Shown one piece after another: positions 21,376-31,672 of a stretch of DNA of 64,000 nucleotides. The position numbers and the translations under genes were made by a program. The stretch comes from Picochlorum sp. 'celeri'. Lineage: Eukaryota > Chlorophyta > Trebouxiophyceae. The notes under the pieces are model-generated. The model was not told where the DNA came from and did no database searches. It was given only the letters and a program-made list of their open reading frames with translations. Positions within the stretch are counted from its first letter, which is position 1. Each line of letters begins with the position of its first letter. The stretch lies in the NCBI GenBank assembly GCA_010909725.1, contig JAACMV010000020.1:62001-126000 (forward strand), written 5' to 3'.

Positions 21376-22228
21376 ATGTCACTGCTCCTTGGGTCAGCGT
21401 GGCACGCGACGGGTCCACGTGTGAGTGATCGGATGCGACTTGCTCACCATGGCCATGTATCCTCTAGAAGAGTACTTTCTGTTAAAGTTGAGTGTCATGC
21501 GAAGGAGCAAAGAATCAGGTCTGTTTGGAGAGTTGCTGTTTGGGTTTACACTCTTGCAACCATTGACTCCCGTCGTGTGAGATCTATGCCTTTAATTCAT
21601 TGATTCTAAATCTAAATCTAAATGTTGCAGAAGAATAGTGCTAATGAGGCACGCTCCGAGTGCTGAGTTAGCGGGGGTGAAGGACCACGAGCTGCCAATT
21701 ACTCAAGAAGGACAAGAACTCGCCAAACGCGTGGCTGAAGAAATGAAATCTCTGGGTTGGATCCCCAACATTGTTATGAGCTCGAATTCAGTGCGATCGA
21801 GGCAAACCTTTGAAGTAATGAAGTCTGTGATTGAGGAATTGAGCCATGCAGATTTACATTTTCTTGGCAGCTTGTACACAGAGTCTCAGTTGGACGGCCA
21901 TACACTCCCCTTTTTAGCTCGGATATTAGCGGTAGAGGCATCAGAGGAGGATGAATGTGTGCTATGTTTGGGACATAATAAAGGCTGGGAGGAGGCGGCT
22001 AGTATACTAGCTGTAAGTTGTTCTTGTTGTTTTGAAATGTGTTACAATGCACCATCTAGAGTTGATTTCTATATTCTCTTTGCGCAGATGGAATCGATAC
22101 AGTTGGACCATTGTGATGCCGCCCTGTTTGAAGCCGCAGGTGATAGCTGGGCCGAACTCCTCAATGCTGAAAACTTTGAACAGTGGTCATGTGAGCAATT
22201 GATTCGTGCAGACAGCAAGGCTTTATGA
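21376..22228 (+). CDS. SixA-like histidine phosphatase with an organelle transit peptide
   Basis: This belongs to the histidine phosphatase (phosphoglycerate-mutase-like) superfamily, SixA subgroup, which dephosphorylates phosphohistidine in bacteria; plastid homologues are mostly uncharacterised. Exons 21376-21518, 21631-22012 and 22088-22228 are joined by introns of 112 and 75 nt. The catalytic motif IVLMRHAPSAE carries the phospho-accepting His. Arg in SSNSVRSRQTFEV and His in CLGHNKGWEEA complete the pocket. The N-terminal 45 residues are Ser, Arg and Ala rich with no acidic start and end in VSSRRVLSVKVEC, a plausible chloroplast cleavage region. The second intron is in frame (25 codons), so retention would not break the protein. 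Confidence 0.78.
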
Positions 22229-22301
22229 GGGCATTACATTTAGAAAAAATGACATTATGGGACAAGACCCAGACTATGTATAAATATTCACGTGTTACTT
22301 T

Positions 22302-23431
22302 TCAATCTAGAAGTTCTGTTTCCATGTCGATTTCGCCATCCATGTACTCCTCTTCATTGAAAGCACCAGAATCTCCTTGATTAGGTTTCATACGTGCTTC
22401 TGCTACAAGCCTTTTGATATCCTCTACTGGCTGCATCGTTGATGATCTAGATTCTAATATTGCTCCTATTTCTTTCTCGCTTAGTTCAGGAGGTAAATTT
22501 TTCATAAACCAGGGATGTTGTTTGATTTGAGCCAGGCTAATCCTCTTCAGTGGATTTGCAACAAATATCTTCCCCATGAGATCGTGACATTCCCTGCTTA
22601 ACGGTAAATTTGCTGGAAAAGAATACTTTACGCCCATTATCCTCTGAATAGTTTTTCTGAAGTTTCTAGGGTCGTTTGCATCTTCAAATGGATAGGCTCC
22701 GACGAGCATAACGTACAATGTCACACCACATGACCACACATCTGCTATCTCACCAGCATACTGCTTTCTAGAGAGTACTTCCGGGGCAATATATGCTGGG
22801 GTACCAACCGTAGATTTTGGCTGCGAGTCAAATATAGCAGATTTAGAATACCCAAAATCGCAAATCTTGAGTCGAGGTGCTGGACGACCATCCAACAGTG
22901 TATTTTCAAGCTTCAAGTCCCGGTGACATACACCTTCCCTGTGGCACCATTCTACACCAGATATTAACTGCTGAAAAAAATATCGGGCTTCATCTTCAGA
23001 AAATCTCCCTGCCTTGACTATTCTATCAAACAACTCTCCTCCTGAGGCATATTCCATGGAAATTCCCAAGTGGGTTGTCGTCAAGAAGACCTCCTTGAAC
23101 CTGATAATATTTGGATGACCGGACAGTTGTCGATGGTTTATTATCTCTCTTTCCACATTTTTATCAATCTGCATATACTACCATTCAATCAAGAGCGATG
23201 TCGAAGCACGCAGACAGACACGTCAACCTACCTTTTCACCTCGCTCGATGAACTTCACCGCGACTTCTTCTCCGGTCGCTGTGCATCGCATTAGCTTGGC
23301 GACCCCAAAGTTACCGCTTCCAATATCTCGTATCTACAACATAAATGACACAGCATCAGTCTGTTCCGAGGAAGCAACTGCCAAGGCTGTGACACGCGTA
23401 CCAACTCATATCTCTCTGGTAACATATCCAT
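22302..23431 (-). CDS. SnRK2: SnRK2-family Ser/Thr protein kinase
   Basis: SnRK2 kinases carry osmotic-stress and, in land plants, ABA signals. Exon 1 (23402-23431) encodes [10 protein letters not shown]. Introns 23334-23401 (68 nt) and 23169-23231 (63 nt) lead to the rest. The glycine loop is [11 protein letters not shown]; the catalytic Lys is in [31 protein letters not shown] and the activation segment [18 protein letters not shown] are nearly identical to plant SnRK2s. The SnRK2 box lies in [19 protein letters not shown], and the C-terminus is acidic ([18 protein letters not shown]), as in SnRK2 domain II-like tails. The kinase core is intact. It is strong evidence for Viridiplantae. Confidence 0.95.
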
Positions 23432-23639
23432 ACTTGCTATATCTTTCTCAAAATATAACTATCTTTGATTAGAATGCTATGCATACGGTCATGTCAATCA
23501 TAAGACATGGCATCTGCCCTGTTCAACGTGGAACCGTTCCTTCCAGGATTCCCAAACAAGGAAGACCCTTCAAAGATGCTCCATAGATGAACCAATCTCC
23601 GAAACTTTTCAATGTGTCTTTCAATTTTGTTCATACAGA

Positions 23640-24614
23640 ATGGGTCGGCACAAGAATCCGTTTGATGAGGTCGTTGCGAAAGCAGAGTACGTTGGTTGGT
23701 TGGCTGGTTGGTTGGTCGGTGCTTTGTGCCCTTCTTTCGATTGATTAAAACCAACGTATCACTATCATGCAGAGTTTACTATAAAGACTTTATTCAACCT
23801 ATCGTGCCATTTCTCGTGCAATCAAGTGCAAGCATGGGAGCGTATACTGTTGGATTGGCACTGTCACAAGGCATTGGGTCCGCGTTGAGAATATCTTGCG
23901 CCTCACCCGTGGTCAATACATTAGGCGGGGTAGCAGGAGTTGGTTTTGCTTCAGCAGTTGCCGGTCAAGCTTCTTTGATATGCGCAGCTGCGTACAGGAA
24001 GAAACCTAAACATGTTCAGGGCTTCCTAGATAATATGACCTCGCCAGAAGCGAAAGATGTGGGTTTGGATATGTTATTAGGAATAGTAGCCTTTAAAGTT
24101 GTGGGAGGGAGTTTCAGAACCATAATGCCCAGCGACCTGACAAAGGTGGGAGCCATTGCTAGGGAATCTATTCCAGCAGCTGGCATGCAGTATGCAGGTG
24201 AGGAGAAGAGGAAAGAATTGATTCGCATGTTACCGCAGGGATGGTTGCCATCACTGCGGTACAACCAAAGGACCGGTAATAGGTGACCATATGCCTCCTA
24301 ATAAGCACGTGGTTCAGAAGACGGAAGCTCTTGCTGTACGAGTAGTTGATCAAATGTATAGGAATACTTCATTTAGAAATGCCATGCAGACTTTGGGTAT
24401 CAGGCCTCTCTCTGATATAAAGCAAAGATACTACCCTCAGTGTGTACGGTGCTCACAAAAGCAGGCAGCAGCGGTTAGAAATGATAGATCTCATCGAGTG
24501 TTTCATAGGGTATTGCATGGTGGTGGCAAGGGGACTGGCTGGCATTATGTTGGAGTATGGGTTGGAGCTAGCCACGGCCCTCTGATTGACCAAAAACAGA
24601 AATCAAGAAAATGA
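23640..24614 (+). CDS. Conserved protein of unknown function with CxxC region; frame broken once
   Basis: Exon 1 (23640-23686) starts MGRHKNPFDEVVAKAEVYYK across an 86-nt GTACGT...CAG intron (23687-23772). The first open frame (to 24286) has Gly/Ala-rich amphipathic stretches (GAYTVGLALSQGIG, NTLGGVAGVGFASAVAGQAS). The frame then stops. A second frame beginning four bases later reads KGPVIGDHMPPNKHVVQKTE when extended upstream and contains YYPQCVRCSQKQAAAVR. That pairing of a DH-PPN motif with a YPQC-CS-Q-VR motif looks like one domain, so I treat the two frames as one gene with a one-base frame break near 24264-24267 (CC where C would fit). The alternative is two separately translated frames. 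I cannot name the family. Confidence 0.6.
23690..23722 (+). repeat. (TTGG)n simple repeat in intron
   Basis: Short imperfect tetranucleotide repeat GTTGGTTGGTTGGCTGGTTGG and onward, inside the first intron of the unknown gene. It probably has no function. Confidence 0.6.
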
Positions 24615-24639
24615 TCAACTGTATGTGGATAGAACACTA

Positions 24640-25830
<1,191 letters not shown>

Positions 25831-26581
25831 GATGCAACTTGGATTACCCCACGTGTCTATTGAATCAACAAATGATGAGATTTTTCTTCTGTAAATATTG
25901 TTTATAAGATATTGAATGCGTGATCCATGTCTCATCTTCGCCAAAAGTATTCGAGGTACCTATCATCAACGACAGGCCAGCTGGGCGGACGTCCGCCTGG
26001 AGTTTAAACGAGAACGCGCCATGGCCTTGTGAGTGTTTGCAGACATGAAAGCCAGAGGGATTGGCATCATTTCTTTCATATCAAATTCATGCAAAATTGG
26101 CAGATAACGATGACAGTCGTGTCCCAAATAGATACTGTGTCACTTCCGAAATATCACTGTCCCACGTGGCAGACGCTGCATCGGCTGATGATCTACCACG
26201 CATGGGGTGCATGCACATCATGATGTGACCCACATTCATGAATGATCATTCGACTCGATGTCTCGGCGGATGGAACAGCGAGTGTCGTTGTGGAAGAAAT
26301 TTGTGACGAGAGATTTTGCATCGACCTAAACTATTTGGATGCTGACAGACTAATTCTGTGGAACTTACAAGGAAATTTGTGAGTTGCTGATCAGTGAATG
26401 AGAGAAGCCTTGCTATGTCCCTGCACTGCTGCCATTCATTGCCGTGTGCTCCATCCTCAAATAAAGCAATCTTTCAGTACTCAGTATGAGAGAATTCTTG
26501 TGGCTGTGAGAAAGATCAAAAAGTTCAAGGAGAAAAGATTGCAGTGATTAGCTCAAGTTCGAAAGCCACTCTCCATCAAAA
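25831..26581. other. Gene-free spacer with palindromic site
   Basis: The 750 bp between ADK and the KH gene hold no convincing frame. It contains CCCACGTGG (near 26161), a G-box-like core, and the palindrome CACATCATGATGTG at 26214-26227. It likely includes the ADK promoter. Confidence 0.4.
26214..26227. promoter_or_regulatory. 14-nt perfect palindrome CACATCATGATGTG
   Basis: This repeats the core of the dyad at 18473-18488 and again lies in a long intergenic spacer, with ACGCATG 14-20 bases upstream. See that entry. Confidence 0.4.
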
Positions 26582-27950
26582 CTACAGAAAAACGTTCTGA
26601 AAGTCATTCATAAGATTTCTGACGTGTTTTAGGGAATTAGAGCCGCTGCTGCTCTGAGTATCCAAGGAATCTGAGGTTTCAGTCCGAGGGAAGTCTTCTT
26701 CTCTCAAAAAATCTGGTCTGGCATAAGTCCTCTCCCTGTTCATGTCCTGAACAAAAAGATCTTTGACCATATCCATTTGCTTGATCCTCTGATTTCTCTT
26801 CGCAGAACACTGCGCCATATGCAGCAGGTCGGATTCCTCAGAGTGAGAGAACGAGGTCACCTTTCTTGGCAGTGAGAGTGCATCGGACAGTTCGCATTTT
26901 CTTTCAAGCAGACCTGGAGTGATGGGAGACCACGTCTCTTTCAACGGATGTGGTACCTTTCTGGGTGTGAAACATTTACGACTCCCACAGCTGCTGTTGC
27001 TGTCAACGCTGGAAGTGATATTCTCAGAGCCCAGGGAGGATCTCTCGGCTTTCATTGAAACCAAGCCTGGGGACAAAGTAACCACAGAAGCCGCGTGCGG
27101 CATCTTGGATTTAGGTGGAGGACAATAGTCAAAAGCAATACCGCATATTATCAAGGAAGATTGAATGCATGCGCCTTTGAACTCTCCCTCAGTCAGTCTC
27201 TTGTAGGTACATACAGCCTCCTTGATGGTTTGAATACACTTCATCAAGTTTGCACGTTCGCCAGAGCACTTAAACTCTCGATATTCGCCTCCTAGAACAG
27301 TCTTGGATTGAATGTGGACATCAAACTTTTCAGAGATTGATTTGATGCTGGATCCCCTGGGACCAATTACAAACCCAGCAGCCAAAATTGTTATCCTTAG
27401 CAAGACAGTCCTGAAAATACGCGAAATAAATCCGACATCAAGTCATAATGAGCAAAGCGAATTCGGAGTTTACATGACCTGTGAAATATAAGTCATTAAC
27501 TTACCTGTCATCCAAACAAATTGCAGAGGTAATTTCCTGGCTGTCAGATGTGCATCCTTCTCCTGCCATTCTTGGTCCTGCAAACGGCAGAAAATGGTCG
27601 ATATCACAAAACAATTGCGACAATTCGATTAAATCAAATCAATCATAGATCTTACCGCTAACGAATCGTGTACGAAGGGTTGGACTCCCGTGTGACATGT
27701 GCTGTTGCTGAGATGCCCCCAATGAGTCTAGGAAATGCCTCACATTGATCTCTTCATTGTTCACAGCTCTGCGGCAAGATGAACCTCTTCAATGAGTATA
27801 TCGGCATAGGAGATTTAAATTCATAATTTATGGTGTTTTTGCGACGAACCTGTGTATTTCTCTCGGCGGTACTGTCGGCAAGCTCTCTCTGTGTTTGGAG
27901 TTGCCTTTTCTGGAAGATTTGTTCTGGGCAAACGTGAGTCTGAGATCTCC
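26582..27950 (-). CDS. KH-domain RNA-binding protein, 5' end incomplete
   Basis: Four exons are joined by GT-AG introns of 81 nt (27769-27849), 78 nt (27578-27655) and 94 nt (27411-27504). The spliced protein contains one KH domain: RTVLLRITILAAGFVIGPRG with the GxxG-type loop (GPRG), then SSIKSISEKFDVHIQSKT and SGERANLMKCIQTIKEAVCT. The remainder is Ser-rich and of low complexity with scattered Pro-directed sites (SPGLVSMK, WSPITPGLL), likely disordered. The upstream exon ends at 27950 after a CTTGCAG acceptor. A 12-nt first exon beginning at an ATG at 28055 is possible but unproven. It presumably binds single-stranded RNA; the targets cannot be predicted. Confidence 0.72.
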
Positions 27951-29353
27951 CTGCAAGAAGATATTCCGTCGAAAATAGATCACATTTGAATTTATATATA
28001 ATACGAGTATATTCATATAGAGTGATAGCAAAATTCCGGTCACTCTGTTGCGCATGCAATCTCATGGAGCGATGAGAGTTTGCTTTAACCCAGTCACAAG
28101 GGTATGCCAAGTTAGGTTTTTTGCGGACAAGGGAGTCGAATCTGTTCAGGGCAAGCAGCCACCTCCAAACCAGGGTCATACCTTGGTATCACGAAGGAAA
28201 AATTCGTTTCTGTTACTTGGCATTGTAAAAATTATGCGCTTAGTGCACTGTTTCCTACTCCCTATCTGCGTCCGTCACTGTCCAAAGCGGCAAGTCTTGA
28301 AGCCGTCACCGAGAAAAAAATCAAATGATGAACCTTCCAACGTCGCTGGAAAGTTATATTTTCAACCTAGAAATCGGTATAACAAAATCACAAAATATAT
28401 GTGCGAACTTGGCTAGTGGAGTTGCCAGAAATTCTTATCCATTGTGCTCCCGGGATCGAACTGGAAATGACTTTCTTTTCTTGGCGCCGTAATTGTTCGT
28501 AATACGTGGACGTACTGTGTCATGCCTGGAGACGTATCTATTACAACAGAAATGGATATTATTACGCTTTATTCTAGAACCCTGCATGTGGCATGATATA
28601 GAGCATCATTCAATGCCATCCTGGAACAGGTTTTCTGGTGGAACAGCAGTGTTAATCACATGCATGCCAGTTGAGCCTTCAGTAAACTAGCAGAATGTAT
28701 GATCCGCACAAATTGCATTCAGTAAGTGGTGAGAAGCAATGCAATCACATTGATTTTTTTCTAGTCAGCATAATACATTTTTACTCGAAAGGATCTGCAT
28801 GCCCTGGTGACTCGTGAAACAGATTGTGTCCCTTGCAGGTTTCAGAGAGCTGGAATCCAGAAAATGAAAAAAGGCCCACATTTCTTGTATCCCACCCCTG
28901 GCACCTGCTGGTATCCACTAAATATATGCAGACTTTGATTGTTGACGAATGCTGCAAAGAGGGTACTAGCACTGACCATATGGAAGATGCATCTTCAGTT
29001 GTGGCTTGATCAATCAGTATGTATATACTTGATGTCATGGGACGGCAACTATCCAGGCGATTCACGCAAACAACGACGAGCCCCGAACATTCCGTCTGTC
29101 ATTGGAACATTTATTTAGCTTGCGCATAGACGCATATGATCATGTCTCATGAGATGGCCATTGCAACCTGAAGGCCTTTAGCTAGAAACTTCTTGAATGA
29201 ACGAAAATCTTCATTCCAGGTAACTTTCCATTTCAGCAAAAAGACACTAGAAACGATAATATCGCCTTCGATTGCTAAAAGATGGAGAAAAACTCGAGTA
29301 CGCGCTTTGAATAAACCGACAGACAACGGTCGGGCAACCTGCACGTCGACGCT
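27951..29353. other. Long gene-poor spacer
   Basis: About 1.3-1.4 kb have no recognisable gene on either strand. Several frames of 60-120 codons exist but share no conserved motif and have unlike-coding composition. It separates the KH gene (-) from the GGCT-like gene (+), so both promoters should lie here. The stretch CGGGATCGAACTGG near 28450 mimics a tRNA B-box in reverse but has no cloverleaf. Confidence 0.4.
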
Positions 29354-30050
29354 ATGAGCCAGAATTGCCTGTATTTTGCCTACGGGGCAAATATGGCCAC
29401 AAAAGTCCTCGAAAAAAGGAAGGTGAGCAAACCACTCGCATGGTATCCAGCCATCGTGGTCGACAAGAATATAGAACTAGCCTTCGCTCACAGAGGAGCA
29501 TACGCCACTCTTCTCAGAAGGGACTCGGGAATGGAATATCACAGTACCTTGAGATTTTCGAGACCATATGGGGTTGTGTATGAGCTGTCAATCGAAGATT
29601 TTGAGAAAATCGCCGAGAAAGAAATTGGGTACGAAGCTCGTGATATTCAGGTGCGCTTGTGTTTTTCGATGAATTCGTGCTCCCTAGTATAGATTTGCTG
29701 ACAAAATCAATGGATTATTTCAGGTTTATCCTTTGTTTCGTTCTGGAAATAGTTGTGAGGAAACTTGTGTTTTGAATTCCGAGGCTCCTGTCTTAACGAA
29801 GGCCTTTTTCTCATCTTTCTGGACGACCTTACCCGAACCAATGCCACCCACACATCGATATATGAGTATATTAGTGGAAGGAGCCTTGGAGCACGGTTTG
29901 AATGAACAATACATAGAATGGCTGAGGCAAGTACCCTCAGTGGAAACAAAGTGTTTGGCAGATCCTCGGTACTCCAGAACCTATGCAGAAACATTAGCAA
30001 GGACATTCGTACTGCTGGTCCTGATTTATTTCATTAAGTTTTTCTTCTAG
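29354..30050 (+). CDS. Gamma-glutamylcyclotransferase-like protein with a C-terminal membrane anchor
   Basis: GGCT-fold enzymes convert gamma-glutamyl peptides (or glutathione) into 5-oxoproline. The N-terminus CLYFAYGANM is the family's YxYGSNL-type substrate loop with Ser replaced by Ala. YGVVYELSIEDFEKIAEKE supplies the typical central strand and the region of the catalytic Glu. One 73-nt GTGCGC...CAG intron lies at 29651-29723. The last 20 residues (ARTFVLLVLIYFIKFFF at the end) form a hydrophobic helix with no following domain, a tail-anchor-like arrangement not found in soluble GGCT. It is about 207 residues. The function is probably in gamma-glutamyl turnover on a membrane surface; the substrate is unknown. 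Confidence 0.72.
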
Positions 30051-30116
30051 TCTTGATAAATGAATGACATGCATACTTATTTGATTGTGATCTATCAAAT
30101 AATAATTGCACAAGAC

Positions 30117-31400
30117 CTATGAATTCTCCAAAAGGAAATTTGCAGCTGCCTCTTCATTCTTATCACAGATCAGGAATGCTTCTATACAAGCTTCCTTATC
30201 GAATCCCATTGCTGCTAAACGATCAACAGCTGCAGCTTCCTCCTCAGTCAGCTCTATTTCTACCCTTTGCTCACCTCCTCCTCCAACCATGTGTTGCATA
30301 GCTTCTGCCAGATTCCGTTCCCCTGGCCCAAGTGGCTCGTTGATCATGGACAAGAATTCTTCCTGATTTTCATTAATTCTTGTCAAAAGACTTGGATTAT
30401 TCTTACCGAGCTCTTGGAGCATTGGCTGCAACAGTTGCGGGCTTTGCTGCACAAGTGCTCGAAGTGTCTGAAACTGGGGATTGTTCCTCAAAGCAGCCAG
30501 AGGGGTTGCACCACTTGCAGCAGATGAGTTGTCTCCTCCCTGAGGAGCAAACATATTGAATGGCTGCTGCTCCCCTGCTCGGGCCTCTGCACCCTCTGAT
30601 TCTTCTCCCTGTCCTACATCTGCATCTTGAGCTGCGTCCCCCATCGTCTCCTCTGGAATTCCATTCATTAAGTATTCAACAGCCCTGTCAGGATTATTAA
30701 ATGCTGCTCGAAGGGCCTTTACCACGTCGTCCCGGGGGAATCCCATCTCCATGATCTGTTCGATTTTGGAATTAAGCATTTCTCCAGTCGCCAACTCCGA
30801 TGCTGCTGACTTGTATGGATCCTGATTATTTATCTCTGTGCCTTGACCACTTTCCTTCACCGGTGCATTCGGTGTAGCTGTGCCTTCCGCTGCCGCAGCA
30901 GGTGTTGCCTCACCCTTCTCTTGAGCAGCAGCAGCAGCAGCAGCTGTCTTCTTTGGTTGGGCCTTGCTCTTCATTGACATCACGACACAGAACCCTTGCT
31001 CCGTCACACCATTCTCTTTTAAAGTTGATCCGTCTTTCAAAATCTTTCCCTGAAAGATGATATTCGTGCTAGCGATTGGGAAAATCTTCCCCGTAGACCC
31101 ATCATCTCCTCTATTCGCCTCAATCATAGCCTTCACAGACTCAATCTGCGGAAACCAGTTATGTTTACCATGAGAATAAGATTCAGCAGGATGAGAAATG
31201 CAACGCCGATGCCTATACGGGAGAAAGAACACCGAGAGTTCCCCGAGTTGGAACAGGCACGCGTTGGTCCCTCACAACCTATACCTTCTCCTTCAATATC
31301 ACTGGTATATATATATGCTTAATAATACACATACCGTTGCGTCTTCCTCGAGTTCCAGTTGGAAACTGTCTCCCTTGACTGTTCGGAACGTCACCAGCAT
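30117..31400 (-). CDS. RAD23: RAD23 ubiquitin receptor / nucleotide excision repair factor
   Basis: RAD23 carries polyubiquitylated proteins to the proteasome and stabilises XPC in repair. Exon 1 (31335-31400) gives [21 protein letters not shown] 189-nt intron, long for this window (31146-31334), leads to the rest of the UBL ([26 protein letters not shown]). Order of domains: UBL, Ala-rich linker, UBA1 ([20 protein letters not shown]), the XPC-binding helices ([20 protein letters not shown]), and a C-terminal UBA2 ([20 protein letters not shown], ending NFLLENS). All are complete and the order is canonical. Length is about 393 residues, as in plant RAD23. Confidence 0.95.
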
Positions 31401-31672
31401 GGTCTCCTTTCTTAGTACAGGCCGCTTGTAGCCTCCTTCCTAATGACTAATTGTAGTTTTCTTCTTTTTAAAATTATCTGCGCCGTGGCTGGTATGCGCG
31501 TATCCGTCACGTGGCCATGAATGCTGAATGAGCTTGATGACCCAGACTGAACACAAGCAGATGTTAAAGTTACTGAAGTTATTTTCTATTTCATTGTACA
31601 GACCAATTCATTGGCTATGTTCATCATTTTAAGTCTATTCATGTTTATAATGGATTGAATAGTGGTAGAAGT
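31401..31672. promoter_or_regulatory. Divergent promoter region between RAD23 and the mTERF-like gene
   Basis: The 272 bp include TCACGTGGCC (near 31507), a G-box-like core. No coding exon is seen. Confidence 0.35.

Noticed and set aside
28440..28500. tRNA-like B-box on the minus strand (GTTCGATCCC)
   Set aside because: No cloverleaf can be folded: the acceptor stem partner and D-arm are missing.
28781..29065. 94-codon minus-strand frame
   Set aside because: No conserved motif, low coding character and no homologue that I recognise.
30106..30527. Plus-strand Ser/Pro-rich frames
   Set aside because: They are the antisense of RAD23 UBA2 and the XPC-binding region.
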